64,000 bases of DNA from Siphonodentalium dalli. Taxonomy: Eukaryota; Mollusca; Scaphopoda; Gadilida; Siphonodentaliidae. Position 1 is the stretch's first letter; the number at the start of each line of letters is the position of its first letter. The position numbers were made by a program, and so were the translations under genes. Shown piece by piece: positions 54,640-64,000 of this stretch. The DNA is taken from contig CP136067.1 in NCBI GenBank assembly GCA_032622095.1, positions 125,337,030 to 125,401,029 on the forward strand, given 5' to 3'. The notes beneath the pieces are model-generated. The model made no database searches, was not told the origin of the DNA, and worked only from the letters and a program-made list of their open reading frames with translations.

Positions 54640-55590
54640 GTAGAAGCTCAGTCGTGAATTGTCAAGAAATCTTAATTTCAAACTATCAATTTGTAGGGGA
54701 AAATATTATCCCCTATAACCAGTGAATGCTATAGTGTTATAACAACACCTGTTCACCCTCACATAATGAGAGATGTTCTAATTATGTAAACAAAAAAGTT
54801 TCTAAACAAAATAAAAACGACAATTGTTTAGGCTGCTCATTGCAGAGATTGACAGGAACTATTGGCAACAAATGCACTGTATTATCTCGCTTATGAACCC
54901 ATCTAGGATATGCGCTCAGTTTACTATCTGAATCGTGAAAGTCTGCGAGAAAATAAATCAAATATTTGTCATTGCAGATTTCAGTTTATCGGCTGATATT
55001 TTCAGAACTATTTTTGGAGGAAAATTCACTATAAAACAACATGATGTTTGAGAAGATGAATCAGTATTGAGTGTTAATGCCTGTCATATTATTGCAAACG
55101 TCTTTGAATAATATGTATGTTGTTGTTTTGGTCCATCACAGGACAATAAATAATATTTCAGCAATTGGCCACCGAAAAACTAAAATATGCAATGAAAAAT
55201 GTTTTATTTTTTGTTGTTGCTGATTTCAGATTGAAGATTTCATGATTTCAGATTTCAGATTTCAGATTTCATGATTTCATGATTTCAGATTTCTAAACTG
55301 AGCATATACCATAGTTTGGTTCATAAGCTAGATAATGCAGTGTATTTATTTCAAATATTTCCTGTCAAGCTCTCCAATGTCCAGCCTTGAAAACTGTTGT
55401 TTTTATTTTATATAAACCACTGTCTTACGTAACAAGGAGGTATTACTCATAGTGTGAGGGTAAACATGTGTTGTTATAGCACTATAATATACATTGGTTA
55501 TAGAGGATGATAATTTTCTCCTTCTAACTGATAGTTTTTGCAATTGGGATTGTTTTTGAAAATTCACGAACGGGCGCCTCCTTAATTTTT
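54640..55590. mobile_element. inverted-repeat element, about 130-bp arms
   Basis: CAAACTATCAATTTGTAGG, GAAAATATTATCCCCTATAA, CCAGTGAATGCTATAGTG, TTATAACAACACCTGTTCA on the left match, inverted, CCTCTAACTGATAG-side sequence at 55435-55580 (TGAGGGTAAACATGTGTTGT, CACTATAATATACATTGG). Arm similarity is about 75-80% by eye. No target duplication was resolved. Confidence 0.65.
55226..55293. repeat. GATTTCA microsatellite
   Basis: Tandem GATTTCA and GATTTCAT words repeated about nine times. Confidence 0.92.
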
Positions 55591-55599
55591 GTCTGCAAA

Positions 55600-56060
55600 C
55601 AATCATATACGGTGTTATCGTTTGTTGCAGCAATAGTCCAAGCATACACTAACAATAAATGTTCTTTCTTCAATAACAAATTACGTTGCCTATTTATGAA
55701 TTTGTATAGATCAATAAATGTGTTATTTGACTGTAAGTTTAATGGTGTTGTTACCTTTCCAATAGTTTATTTTAATAGACACCATTTAAGCCAAATGGTA
55801 AAATATTCCATATTTGCAATCTACAATGCACGTGCACGCATGCCCGCTGCCTCACCAAGATAGCACACGTCCGTTTACGAAGAAAATCATGAGGTGACTA
55901 TAGGCAAAGGTCATCAAATCGTTTTGTAGTAAGTTTGGGATACAGACTGATTAAACATTATAGTTATTCCGACTTGAGTATGGCACAATAGCATGATGCA
56001 CATATGTATGTTTTATTTTAACCAAGTGCAAAGTGCAAAAATGATTCCTCATTCCTATTC
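55600..56060. other. no gene seen
   Basis: An 83-codon frame at 55612-55863 lacks motifs. Confidence 0.5.
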
Positions 56061-56064
56061 ATGA

Positions 56065-57492
56065 GAGGGAAATGTTCAGATAATAAGTTCAACAAACGAT
56101 TTGGTTAACTTATTATCCGAACACACGCTCGCCGCCATTGATATCATTTGAATAGTTCGATAGCGACGAACTTCAAAAACTGCATGTTATCAATGTTGAT
56201 ATTTGATCATCGGAATCTCATAATAAGCACACAAATGTTCGGTCGGAGAATTTCCTGTTATGTAACGTGTTATATTAGTAGTTTCATTGCGCTAACAATG
56301 TATATACGTAAGCATCATTGACGAGTAGTTATTCCATGTGATATATTCAGATAATTTGTTCAACACAGCTCGTTTGTTGAACGTATTATATAAACATATC
56401 CCTCAAGAAATACGGCTCATTCTGCACTTTTAGTTATCTGTCGTCTGCTTTAACAATTTCAACCTGTATGCGATGGAACATTTCCAACTCCAATTAATGT
56501 TGTGTCAGTCATGAAATTCCAAATGTTGAACATTATGACCAAGGTTACACACCCCAACACCCCCTATATCCACGCCCCTGAACACAATCATCACATTCCG
56601 CATTTCCAAAGGGGTTTCATTTATGATATTCTAACTATTGAACAATATGTATAAAATTAACGGTGGTGTAAGACACCCAAGCCGATGGAACTGCGTCCAG
56701 TTTTTTAAAATAAAGTGAAAATAACGTTTCAAGTCACACGCCCCAAGTCCGCGTTAGCCAAAATGATCACTTGCAATAATGGTAGATGATATGACATTGT
56801 GTAAACAATAAGTTATTTTATTTTAGAAGATTTGTTTCTTTCATTAGCATGGATAATAAACACAATATTAGTTTTAGAAAAACCTACCACCCTTCCCGCT
56901 TTAGGGTAAATTGGTTAGCTGGAGAATTGCCACACATCCAGGTACCTCTTTTGTATATGTTTCATGCCGTCTACTCACATATTAATGTATATACACTTGT
57001 TCTCTATAATATCATAGTACTATGTATCATACGTTTCATGTATTCTGCTATATATACATATATATCTTCACTTCACAATATATGGGTAATCCAATTCGGA
57101 ATCAGGTTGCTGTATGTTTTGTCTTTCCCGTGGTCATAAATGACATTTTTCTGTGATTTGCCAAGATTGTATGTATGTATCAAATGTATGTATGTATGTA
57201 TGTAGTATGTATGTTTCAAAAATGATTCACACAATTGATAGAACGTTGAAACTATATATTTAAAATATCATGGCGCATGGTGTCATAGTTGTTATAAAAT
57301 TATGTATTTTTGATTGTTCGGTAAAAATCAAAATTAGCGTTAATTTCCTTGTGAATATAACATAGTTTTACTTATTTGTCTAAGAATTAATCCGTTCGAT
57401 ACGCCCAAATGTTGGTTTGTCGAATATCCTATGGTCGTTTGTTGAACGTATTGTCTGAACATTTCCTAAAGGAACTACTCGTCAATGAGTAT
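56065..57492. repeat. nested inverted-repeat termini
   Basis: The word AATGTTCAGATAATAAGTTC with CAACAAACGA occurs at 56075-56100, inverted at 56371-56400 (TCGTTTGTTGAACGTATTAT) and again inverted at 57424-57456. A second terminus, CATTGACGAGTAGTT (56316), is inverted at 57470-57490 (AACTACTCGTCAATG). Best read as two related MITE-type elements, 56065-56401 and about 56316-57492, overlapping or recombined. The 96-codon frame at 56849-57139 has no motif. Confidence 0.6.
57165..57215. repeat. GTAT tetranucleotide microsatellite
   Basis: Interrupted (GTAT)n tract. Confidence 0.92.
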
Positions 57493-57499
57493 TTAGTAT

Positions 57500-57868
57500 A
57501 TAGAAAGCGTTATGTTGCTGACAAATTTGAATTGATACAAATGCTGAAATTATCCTAACTCTGTGCCACTTTAAAGACAATCATGATCAAAACGAAGAAA
57601 AACATTAATGAAAATAGAGGATATGAAATGAGTATGACTATAGGATATATACATTTATTACACTTCTAAGTGCGATTCCCATTGAAAACGACGTTAATTA
57701 AAAATGGCAATGTCACTAGTGAATTATTTCATTTCTCATGACGTCATTGACGTTGCTTATTGATCTAGACTGAATTTTCGATGGTTTGATCTTTCTCAAC
57801 ATAGAGACATTCATGCAATTAATTCTGGGTGTTTTAATCATATTTGGCGAACCAAATTGAAACAGAAG
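57500..57868. other. no gene seen
   Basis: AT-rich, featureless. Confidence 0.5.
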
Positions 57869-57870
57869 TG

Positions 57871-58045
57871 TAATAGATAGAGTAATCAATTAGTTCCGAG
57901 AATTATGTTAAATAATTCACGCGAGGAGGGCGACGTTTAGGTAAGAAACTCGTGCGCCAACGCGCACTCGTTTCTTACCGACGTCTCTCGCTCTCATGAA
58001 TTATTTAACGTAATTCTCGGAACCAATTAATTACTCTCTATGTAA
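57871..58045. mobile_element. hairpin MITE with about 80-bp arms
   Basis: ATAGAGTAATCAATTAGTTC, CGAGAATTATGTTAAATAAT and GGTAAGAAACTCGTGCGC are followed by the loop CAACG and the complementary arm. The inner arm is GC-rich (GTGCGC). Non-coding. Confidence 0.8.
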
Positions 58046-58049
58046 CTGA

Positions 58050-59280
58050 TAAAACAAAATTGTACCTTCCGTTTTGTCGGGCCATGGCAAGATGTGTCTT
58101 TCCATGGAATTTTTAAAGCGGGACAAATAACCTGGAATTTCCAGTTGCATCCCCCACACCCGCCCCCTCACCAAACAAGGTAACAGTTTCCAAGTCCGGA
58201 ATATTCTAATTAAATTTCATTTGCACTATTTTCCAACTGATGGCCATTTCAAACGGAATCATATTTGACTGCTTGTAAAGAAGACAATTAATGAACACAT
58301 TCAACATGTGGGCAATTAGTGTAATTAACATTATCTCCGTGAACCGAAATCAAATGGCATAACTGGAATGCTCATGTTAAGGCCAAATTCTGAATAGTAT
58401 CGTTTATTATTATTTGAACCGATATTAAGCACTTTTTTGCAAATCCATGCATATTTTATTCCATTAGATATGTATTAGTAAAACGATACATGTATATAGT
58501 GGACCAATAACTCTCTAAAAAGTAATAGCTACCACCAGACGAGGGAGAAGCATTTTAAATCCACTTAGTAAAATAAGGTCCAAGTTTTGAAGTAATTATT
58601 GCCGGCGTTTGTAGTAAAAGCTTTTTTGTTTGCACGACATTGGCACACCTCGTGTCTCCATAACGAAAACCACCGCATTATAATCTGAACCAGATACAGG
58701 TCGTGTATATTATTGTATTCCACAACTCTATCGCCATAAACCCCGTTATCGTTGAAGGCATTATTTGGCAAGTGACTTCCTTTATGACTGACATGTGTAC
58801 CCAACTTCAATAAATGCCTCCCGCCATGGATATGTGTACATGTTAAGGGTTCCAGTCAAGCATTATTTGTGACATTGTGGCCGCCTGAGTACCACTACAA
58901 TGTATATCAACATTAATGAAGTTGTATCTCGGGAAATCCTACATGCATGTTTAGTATATCTGTACTCATGAAATGACTTCTTGTCGATCTACTAAGTTAC
59001 TGCATGCTAACGAAAGCACCATTTGTGCTGAATTTAATGGATGTAGTACTTAAAGGTATATTTAATTTTATTCGATTATCACCGATTATTTTTTTATAGT
59101 GCCTTGATATACAGTTTTAGTAAAAATGTATGCCATAAAATATGATTAAAATACTATAATTTATAACGGTTTGGAAAGACCGTGCCTCAGAATGTGCCCA
59201 TAGAGTGATAGACATAGCTGAAATCATAACAAAAAACATTTCCCTCGTTGTGGCTCCCAAAATGCAACATAATCCAAAGT
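58050..59280. other. no gene seen
   Basis: An 81-codon minus frame at 58565-58810 is the longest and has no recognisable domain. Confidence 0.5.
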
Positions 59281-59292
59281 ATAGTTTGTTTT

Positions 59293-59348
59293 CAATGGAA
59301 GGGGAATAACTCTATATCTAAATATATAGAGCTATTCCCCTTCCATTG
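59293..59348. repeat. 56-bp near-perfect palindrome
   Basis: CAATGGAAGGGGAATAACTC, TATAT and the complement ending TATTCCCCTTCCATTG form a stem of about 26 bp with a tiny AT loop. Confidence 0.9.
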
Positions 59349-59616
59349 TAAATAATATATTTTGTGCAGAAACTTGAGCAAATGACATACGTCGGTATCT
59401 CAACAAATACAACATATCCACAGTTTAATACATCAAATATGTTGAAAATAGAATGTTTTAATTTTCTTCCTCTTGGAAATGGTATATAAAATGGCATATA
59501 TTTTATATGATGTGATCTGGGGGTTCGAAAATTAATTGGGCCTTTAATTCAAAAGTCCCAAGGCATTATGATGTTATTTTAACATACATGCTTATGTTGT
59601 AGCTTTAATAACGTAT

Positions 59617-59720
59617 GGGAGCAGCTGTGTTGGTGCAGCATTAAAGCTCCTGTGCCAGTGCATTACCTTATATACAGAATCTCCCAATGTACTGGCTTAC
59701 ACTGCAGCTGCCAGACGTTC
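59617..59720 (-). mobile_element. twin-hairpin element, copy 5, truncated
   Basis: GGGAGCAGCTGTGTTGGTGC, AGCATTAAAGCTCCTGTGCC, then a shortened hairpin (AGTGCATTACCTTATATACA ... CAATGTACTGGC). Only one terminus and one hairpin remain; orientation as in copy 2. Confidence 0.7.
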
Positions 59721-61860
59721 TTATACCTAAAACCGCAGCCATGTCTGTTAAAATAACTCGCTATGATGATACCAAATGACGGAATATTATGTCTTTATTT
59801 TGATTTAATTAAAGGTAGTGTATCTCTTCCTATCAAGTTTTATATAGATTCAGGGGAATAAACTACCTTACTCGTATTTAAATTCGCGCAGTAGTTTTTA
59901 AAACTGAGCGAAAAGTATAGTACGACTCCTGATGAGTTTATATACGAAATAACAGGGGAAATACAAGCACTGTGTTGATGATTCACATACAATACCGGAT
60001 ATTATAGACTGCATAGACAATTAGGCCTGCTTGTATAACTATATTTACGTACGGGCAACCAACATAACAAACATTACTAATATGCGAAGCGATTAATCAT
60101 CGTAACATCGTCTATGTTGAAATACATGTACTTGTAATTTAAAAAAACACACGTTCCAGACTGAAGATGTGCGAAAGCATGTCCTCAGTACAACCGTGGA
60201 GTGACCAAACAGCCTGGATTGTAGTTCTGTGAACACAACCCGCAATTGTTGATTTTGTTCTGAAGACAGCTGCGTCTATATATATACGCGGTTGTGGTTT
60301 TACTTCTTCCGAGTTCAAGTCAATGATGTCTATAAATATTTCAATGTCAGAATAACTATTAGAGCACATGCACACACACCCATCTTTTGAACATATTGAT
60401 GATGCAGATATGTTTTACATTATATACATCCATTATGATGGTGTTGAATACAAACAGATATCACCGGGAATGATTAAGAACTGTAACTGTTATGAGATCC
60501 AAGACATTTACGAAATAGTCCGTGGGCCAATCAAGATATTTTTCAAATTGGCTGCACCCCTTCCAACAAAGGTTTCTATTTATATCAAATTAAAGGTAAT
60601 CATATGGCGTATCAGATTTTGCTTGTATTCCGTTTCAGAAAGTGTCACATATGGCTACAAAGGCTTATGGGTGAGACTTACTTTATACATAATGACATTT
60701 TCTTATTTGTGCCAAGCATGTCGGGACAGTGACCACAACTGGCAATAAATATGGCATTACGTACGCTTCATTTTTGACAATATGTTTAGGATAGCATCCA
60801 AAACGGCCAACTAAATCGAAGTTTCTCACACTTTACGCAACAGACGTGATTGAGTTGGTTGTCTGGTGACAAGGGGATTATTAGTTATTAGTTCACTGGT
60901 AACCATAAACAAACCGAAGTACCCTACTATTGTTTCATTTAATTTAACACAATGAGTAATTGATTGTCTTAAGGACTATAGATACTATATACTCATTTAT
61001 GGGGGCATACTTGATAAAAGTCAATGTATATACATATTAAAACAATCATCACTATCATAGTGCCTTTTGGGTCAGATTACATCCAGTTAATTATACACCC
61101 AACAATATTTCAATTAAAACACGGAGATAAATTGACCCCGTATAATATAATGAAATAGATGCCGTTGACCGCATACGACTTAAAGTGGCAACTATGAACA
61201 ATAATAGCGTTCATTGTGTAGGAAAATTGGCACTGTGATTCCAGAGGGCTGGCGTGATTCTCGTTGATCCTGAGATGTGTCGCCTGGATAGACACCCATC
61301 GCTTACCTATAATGGTTAACCTATAAAACTAATGATGCACAGCCAATATATATCATATATTCAGGATCAGCGACCGAATCAGATTTGAAAATATCGGGAA
61401 ATCTATGAAATTCGCGATATAGTATCCGAAAATAGTATGTTGGAAGATATTAATTTATTCGGTGATATATTTGATTTATGTAGTTCATATAACTATATTG
61501 TTTGTGGTGTCCATGAAATTAGAACCCCGGACTCAAAATGTTTACTCTTTAATGAGGCGACGACATACCAATCGGCCAACTCCTCCCATCTCAATCTTGC
61601 ATTTATAGATCCAAAAAAATATGTTGAAATGTAGATTAAACATATCGAAATGACTACGATTATACATGCACAATTTTTAAGGGGAGACGTTTTGCATAAA
61701 TCCAGCCAAAAATGGCAAGAAATTTTCAACAAAGAATTTCTCTAGATCTGTCTGGCAAAAATATCTGGAATTGTGACATATAATCTTCATTGTATGTGGA
61801 ATCTGAGCAATTATTAAGAGTGAACAAAAACAATGGATATTAATACATTTGAGAGAATGA
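59721..61860. other. no supported gene
   Basis: Frames of 126 (60368-60748 plus), 78 (60139-60375 minus) and 61-79 codons occur, but none shows a family motif or partner copy. A GTAATC donor-like site follows AAATTAAAG at about 60595. Confidence 0.45.
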
Positions 61861-61861
61861 A

Positions 61862-62114
61862 AGTATTATTTAATTATTTTCCCCTTTCGATACCAAGAAA
61901 TGCTAGAATAATTAATAAATTCACACAAAACTCCAATCACCAAATAAGTCATTGTTTTGGCAATATGAAAGGAGGCTTCATTTGTATCATAATGTTGAGC
62001 TAGATTTTTAATTTCATAATATAGCATCATATCCCATATACTATATTGAAGAATAAAGCAGTCACAAATATTCCAGCCCAATGATAACACATATTGATAT
62101 GCAGTGTGGTCCAC
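61862..62114 (-). pseudogene. possible CD225-like exon relic, copy 2
   Basis: The minus frame of 82 codons reads LSLGWNICDCFIL, MMLYYEIKNLAQHY, EASFHIAKTMTYLVIGVLCE. Two hydrophobic segments flank a short polar stretch. The region homologous to 17283-17465 keeps the same frame, with differences that are often conservative. Resemblance to CD225 (dispanin/IFITM-type) membrane proteins is based on the AS...AK...IG pattern only and is tentative. No splice site or start context was confirmed. Confidence 0.3.
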
Positions 62115-62119
62115 TCAAG

Positions 62120-62984
62120 CGGAGAGCAATCAACAGAAATTAGGTCACTATGTTAAGAGATATGGTGGTCAGCTTTAACTTGGTTATAAACCCATGACCC
62201 ACAACTCATCTCAGCATTAAGGAATGCTATGAAAATCCTCAATTAGTTATGTTAGTTGCCTTTCTTATTGAATCATTAAATTTCACAAATAAAGAATAAT
62301 TAAGTCTCCTCTCATGATCTTGAGATATGCTATCGTGGATATATGAACTGCACTTTTGAAAACATATTTTACAGAAGTTCTTGGTACATGAAAACAGTGA
62401 AATTTTAAATATTTGCCATGCCATTAAAATAAGGTAAATGAGGTTATAATAACCAATTGGTCGATGGTTCTTAAATATTGTCACAGTAATCGCTTGTATC
62501 AAATTTCACAAAGAAATTCGTAACAGATTTTGAGAAAATCCATTTTGAAATACCAGGACATTTTGGCAAATCGTGCGTCTGACCCACACATGGAGTTATT
62601 GTTCCTAGAACTTTTAATCAACGTGTTGATTAAATCAGCGATTCAGATATCATGGTGTATCATTGTTGAGTACACGTTACTCAACTGTTGAATACAAATC
62701 TCTCAACAAATTATCACTAAACGTGTTGAGCACAGATTTTACTCAATAAGATTTTCAGTGTACTTGTATGCTTGAGTCTTCGATAACATGTATCTCAAAC
62801 AACAGATTTATGTTGTATATGACATTGCCGCACAGTTATATCTAAACGGCATTTTCGGTGAATACGAAATGGATTAAACGCTCTTTATATAAATGCAACA
62901 TAGAGCTCATTTACTAAGCTCAGACATTGCAACTCTGAATTCCCTACATAATCGTTGACGAATCTATTACGCTTAGAGCACAAA
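62120..62984. other. no gene seen; GTTGAGTA words
   Basis: An 87-codon minus frame at 62239-62502 is unrecognised. Between 62605 and 62760, AACGTGTTGA, TGTTGAGTACACG and ACTCAACTGTTGAATA words recur in both orientations, possibly subterminal repeats of an unidentified element. Confidence 0.45.
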
Positions 62985-63415
62985 GGAGCAATTGAAAATA
63001 CAATATGAAGGAACGTTGTTTGCTATGTTGCTAAATCTATCATTCTGACAAATAGGGGTAGCTCTAACGAGCACATCGCAAAGGAATTTGTCGATCGGTC
63101 GACGGATGTGGGCGTATGGCACATACCGGTCCCCGGTGAGAAATTCAAAGAATTCAGGGATGATTCCAGGAGAAACTGACAATCCAATTTGAAGGAACGT
63201 TGTTTGTTATGTTGCTAAATCTACCATTCGGACAGATACGGGTAGCTCTAATGAGCCCATCGCGAAGGAATCTGTGATCGTTCGACCAATGTGGGCATAT
63301 TGCACATACTTGTCCCATGTGAATTATTCAAAGAATTCCGGGATGAATACAGGAGCGACATTAAATCCAATATGAAGAATTGTTGTGTGTAATGTTGCTA
63401 AATTTATCATCCGGG
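62985..63415 (+). repeat. about 184-bp tandem repeat, 2.3 copies
   Basis: Units starting near 62992, 63179 and 63361 share CAATATGAAGGAACGTTGTT, GTTGCTAAATCTATCATTC, GGGGTAGCTCTAACGAGC and AATTCAAAGAATTC. Confidence 0.9.
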
Positions 63416-63487
63416 TCATTAAAAATCACTTCTCTAGTTTTGAGATTGTGATTGAGGTGTGCTGAAGTCGATTTAATGACGTATAAC

Positions 63488-63712
63488 AAAAGAACGCATC
63501 CTCATACGTGTCTGTTGCTGGAGCTGGCCGTCAAAATAACATACCCTCACACAGGTCTGTTGGTGGGACTGGCCGTGAAAAGAACGCACCCTCACACGTT
63601 TCTGTTGGTGGGGCTGGCCGTCAAAAGAACGCACCCTCACACGTGTATGTTGGTGGGGATGGCCGTCAAAAGAACGCACCCTCACACGTGTCTGTTGGTG
63701 GGGCTGGCCGTC
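63488..63712 (+). repeat. 42-bp minisatellite, 5 copies
   Basis: AAAGAACGCACCCTCACACG, TGTCTGTTGGTGGGGCTGGC, CGTC repeats five times, with the first two units the most diverged. 42 bp is a multiple of three, so long frames stay open on both strands (63452-63754, 63473-63685, 63508-63741); these are not taken as genes. Confidence 0.95.
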
Positions 63713-63714
63713 CC

Positions 63715-64000
63715 GGGTGGTTTCCCGATTACACTGTTTAGTTATCTGATTTAAATAAAAGAAGAACTGGTATATGGATTACTCATATGAAAATACAGTT
63801 CGAATTTAGGTTTGATCTGCCCATTTGATCGCGGTTATAGGCCTTATCGACTTATTATTTGATAATCTGAGCCCAGTTAGAATCTGGGCTACGTCCAATG
63901 AACTTTGCGTGACGATTTATAATTTATGAATTTTGCGTCAGAAATAGATACATGTAGCATAGTCAGTATGAAGCACAGTTTAATTAAATGGTTGTTTCCA
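63715..64000. other. no gene seen
   Basis: AT-rich end of the window. Confidence 0.5.

Noticed and set aside
60139-60748. Candidate exon pair (78 codons minus, 126 codons plus)
   Set aside because: Frames are on opposite strands, unrecognised, with no partner copy; only a weak donor-like site near 60595.
63452-63754. Frames of 70-100 codons on both strands as genes
   Set aside because: They are produced by a 42-bp tandem repeat divisible by three; both strands are open, which argues against selection on either.

Overview
This window is AT-rich eukaryotic DNA, and it looks like a repeat-dense intergenic region of an invertebrate, most plausibly a marine lophotrochozoan (mollusc, annelid or brachiopod type). 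That placement is an inference. It rests on abundant ACATGT/TACATGTA words, LINE, hAT, PIF/Harbinger, Helitron and TTAA-type elements side by side, and canonical GT/AG splice signals in one transposase remnant. No bacterial operon layout, intact host gene, functional tRNA or rRNA gene, CRISPR array or LTR element was seen. Open reading frames are short (at most about 150 codons), and those that can be recognised are transposase or reverse-transcriptase debris.

Layout. 0-6 kb: a tRNA-type SINE, a long-armed TA-flanked foldback element, a TTAA-flanked MITE, then a roughly 165-bp tandem array (3.4-5.3 kb). The array is interrupted by one TA-flanked MITE, followed by another, and bracketed by a distant inverted repeat. 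6.4-8.6 kb: a decayed hAT element with a BED zinc-finger remnant, into which a second hAT MITE has inserted with a perfect 8-bp target duplication. 8.8-9.1 kb: 5S-rRNA-derived repeats. 10.8-12.1 kb: a 385-bp tandem duplication whose second copy was hit by a second TTAA MITE inside a TTGCGCTTAAGCGCAA palindrome cluster. 13-18.3 kb: poly-G-associated tandem repeats, a palindromic MITE, a possible CD225-like exon relic and a large palindrome array. 19.2-20.8 kb: a hAT element with 8-bp target duplication, two exons and a recognisable intron. 20.8-22.1 kb: two tandem arrays. 23.4-24.4 kb: a foldback element and the first twin-hairpin element. 25.2-27.9 kb: three Helitron-like units joined head to tail. 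31.3-33.3 kb: a TTAA MITE copy, G/T-rich telomere-like DNA and a Harbinger-like element with a Myb/SANT exon.

34.3-37.7 kb is a nest: a LINE carries a TTA-flanked Harbinger-like element, which carries a second LINE, which carries a TTAA MITE. 38.7-40 kb is a tandem duplication in which one copy holds a TTAA element and the other preserves the empty site. 41.8-46.1 kb is degenerate LINE sequence (endonuclease, FADD reverse transcriptase, zinc-knuckle-like C terminus) split by a terminal-inverted-repeat element. 46-52.7 kb holds three more twin-hairpin elements, a Tc1-type hairpin, another palindromic MITE and a diverged TTAA MITE. 54.6-59.4 kb has several inverted repeats and hairpins. 61.9 kb holds the second CD225-like relic. 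63-63.7 kb holds two tandem arrays.

The parts do not form a pathway. They record repeated transposition with at least three target preferences (TTAA, TA, TTA) plus 8-bp hAT duplications. The least familiar object is a five-copy family of TTAA-associated elements, each built around two consecutive long hairpins sharing the word ATTCTCTTATAT.
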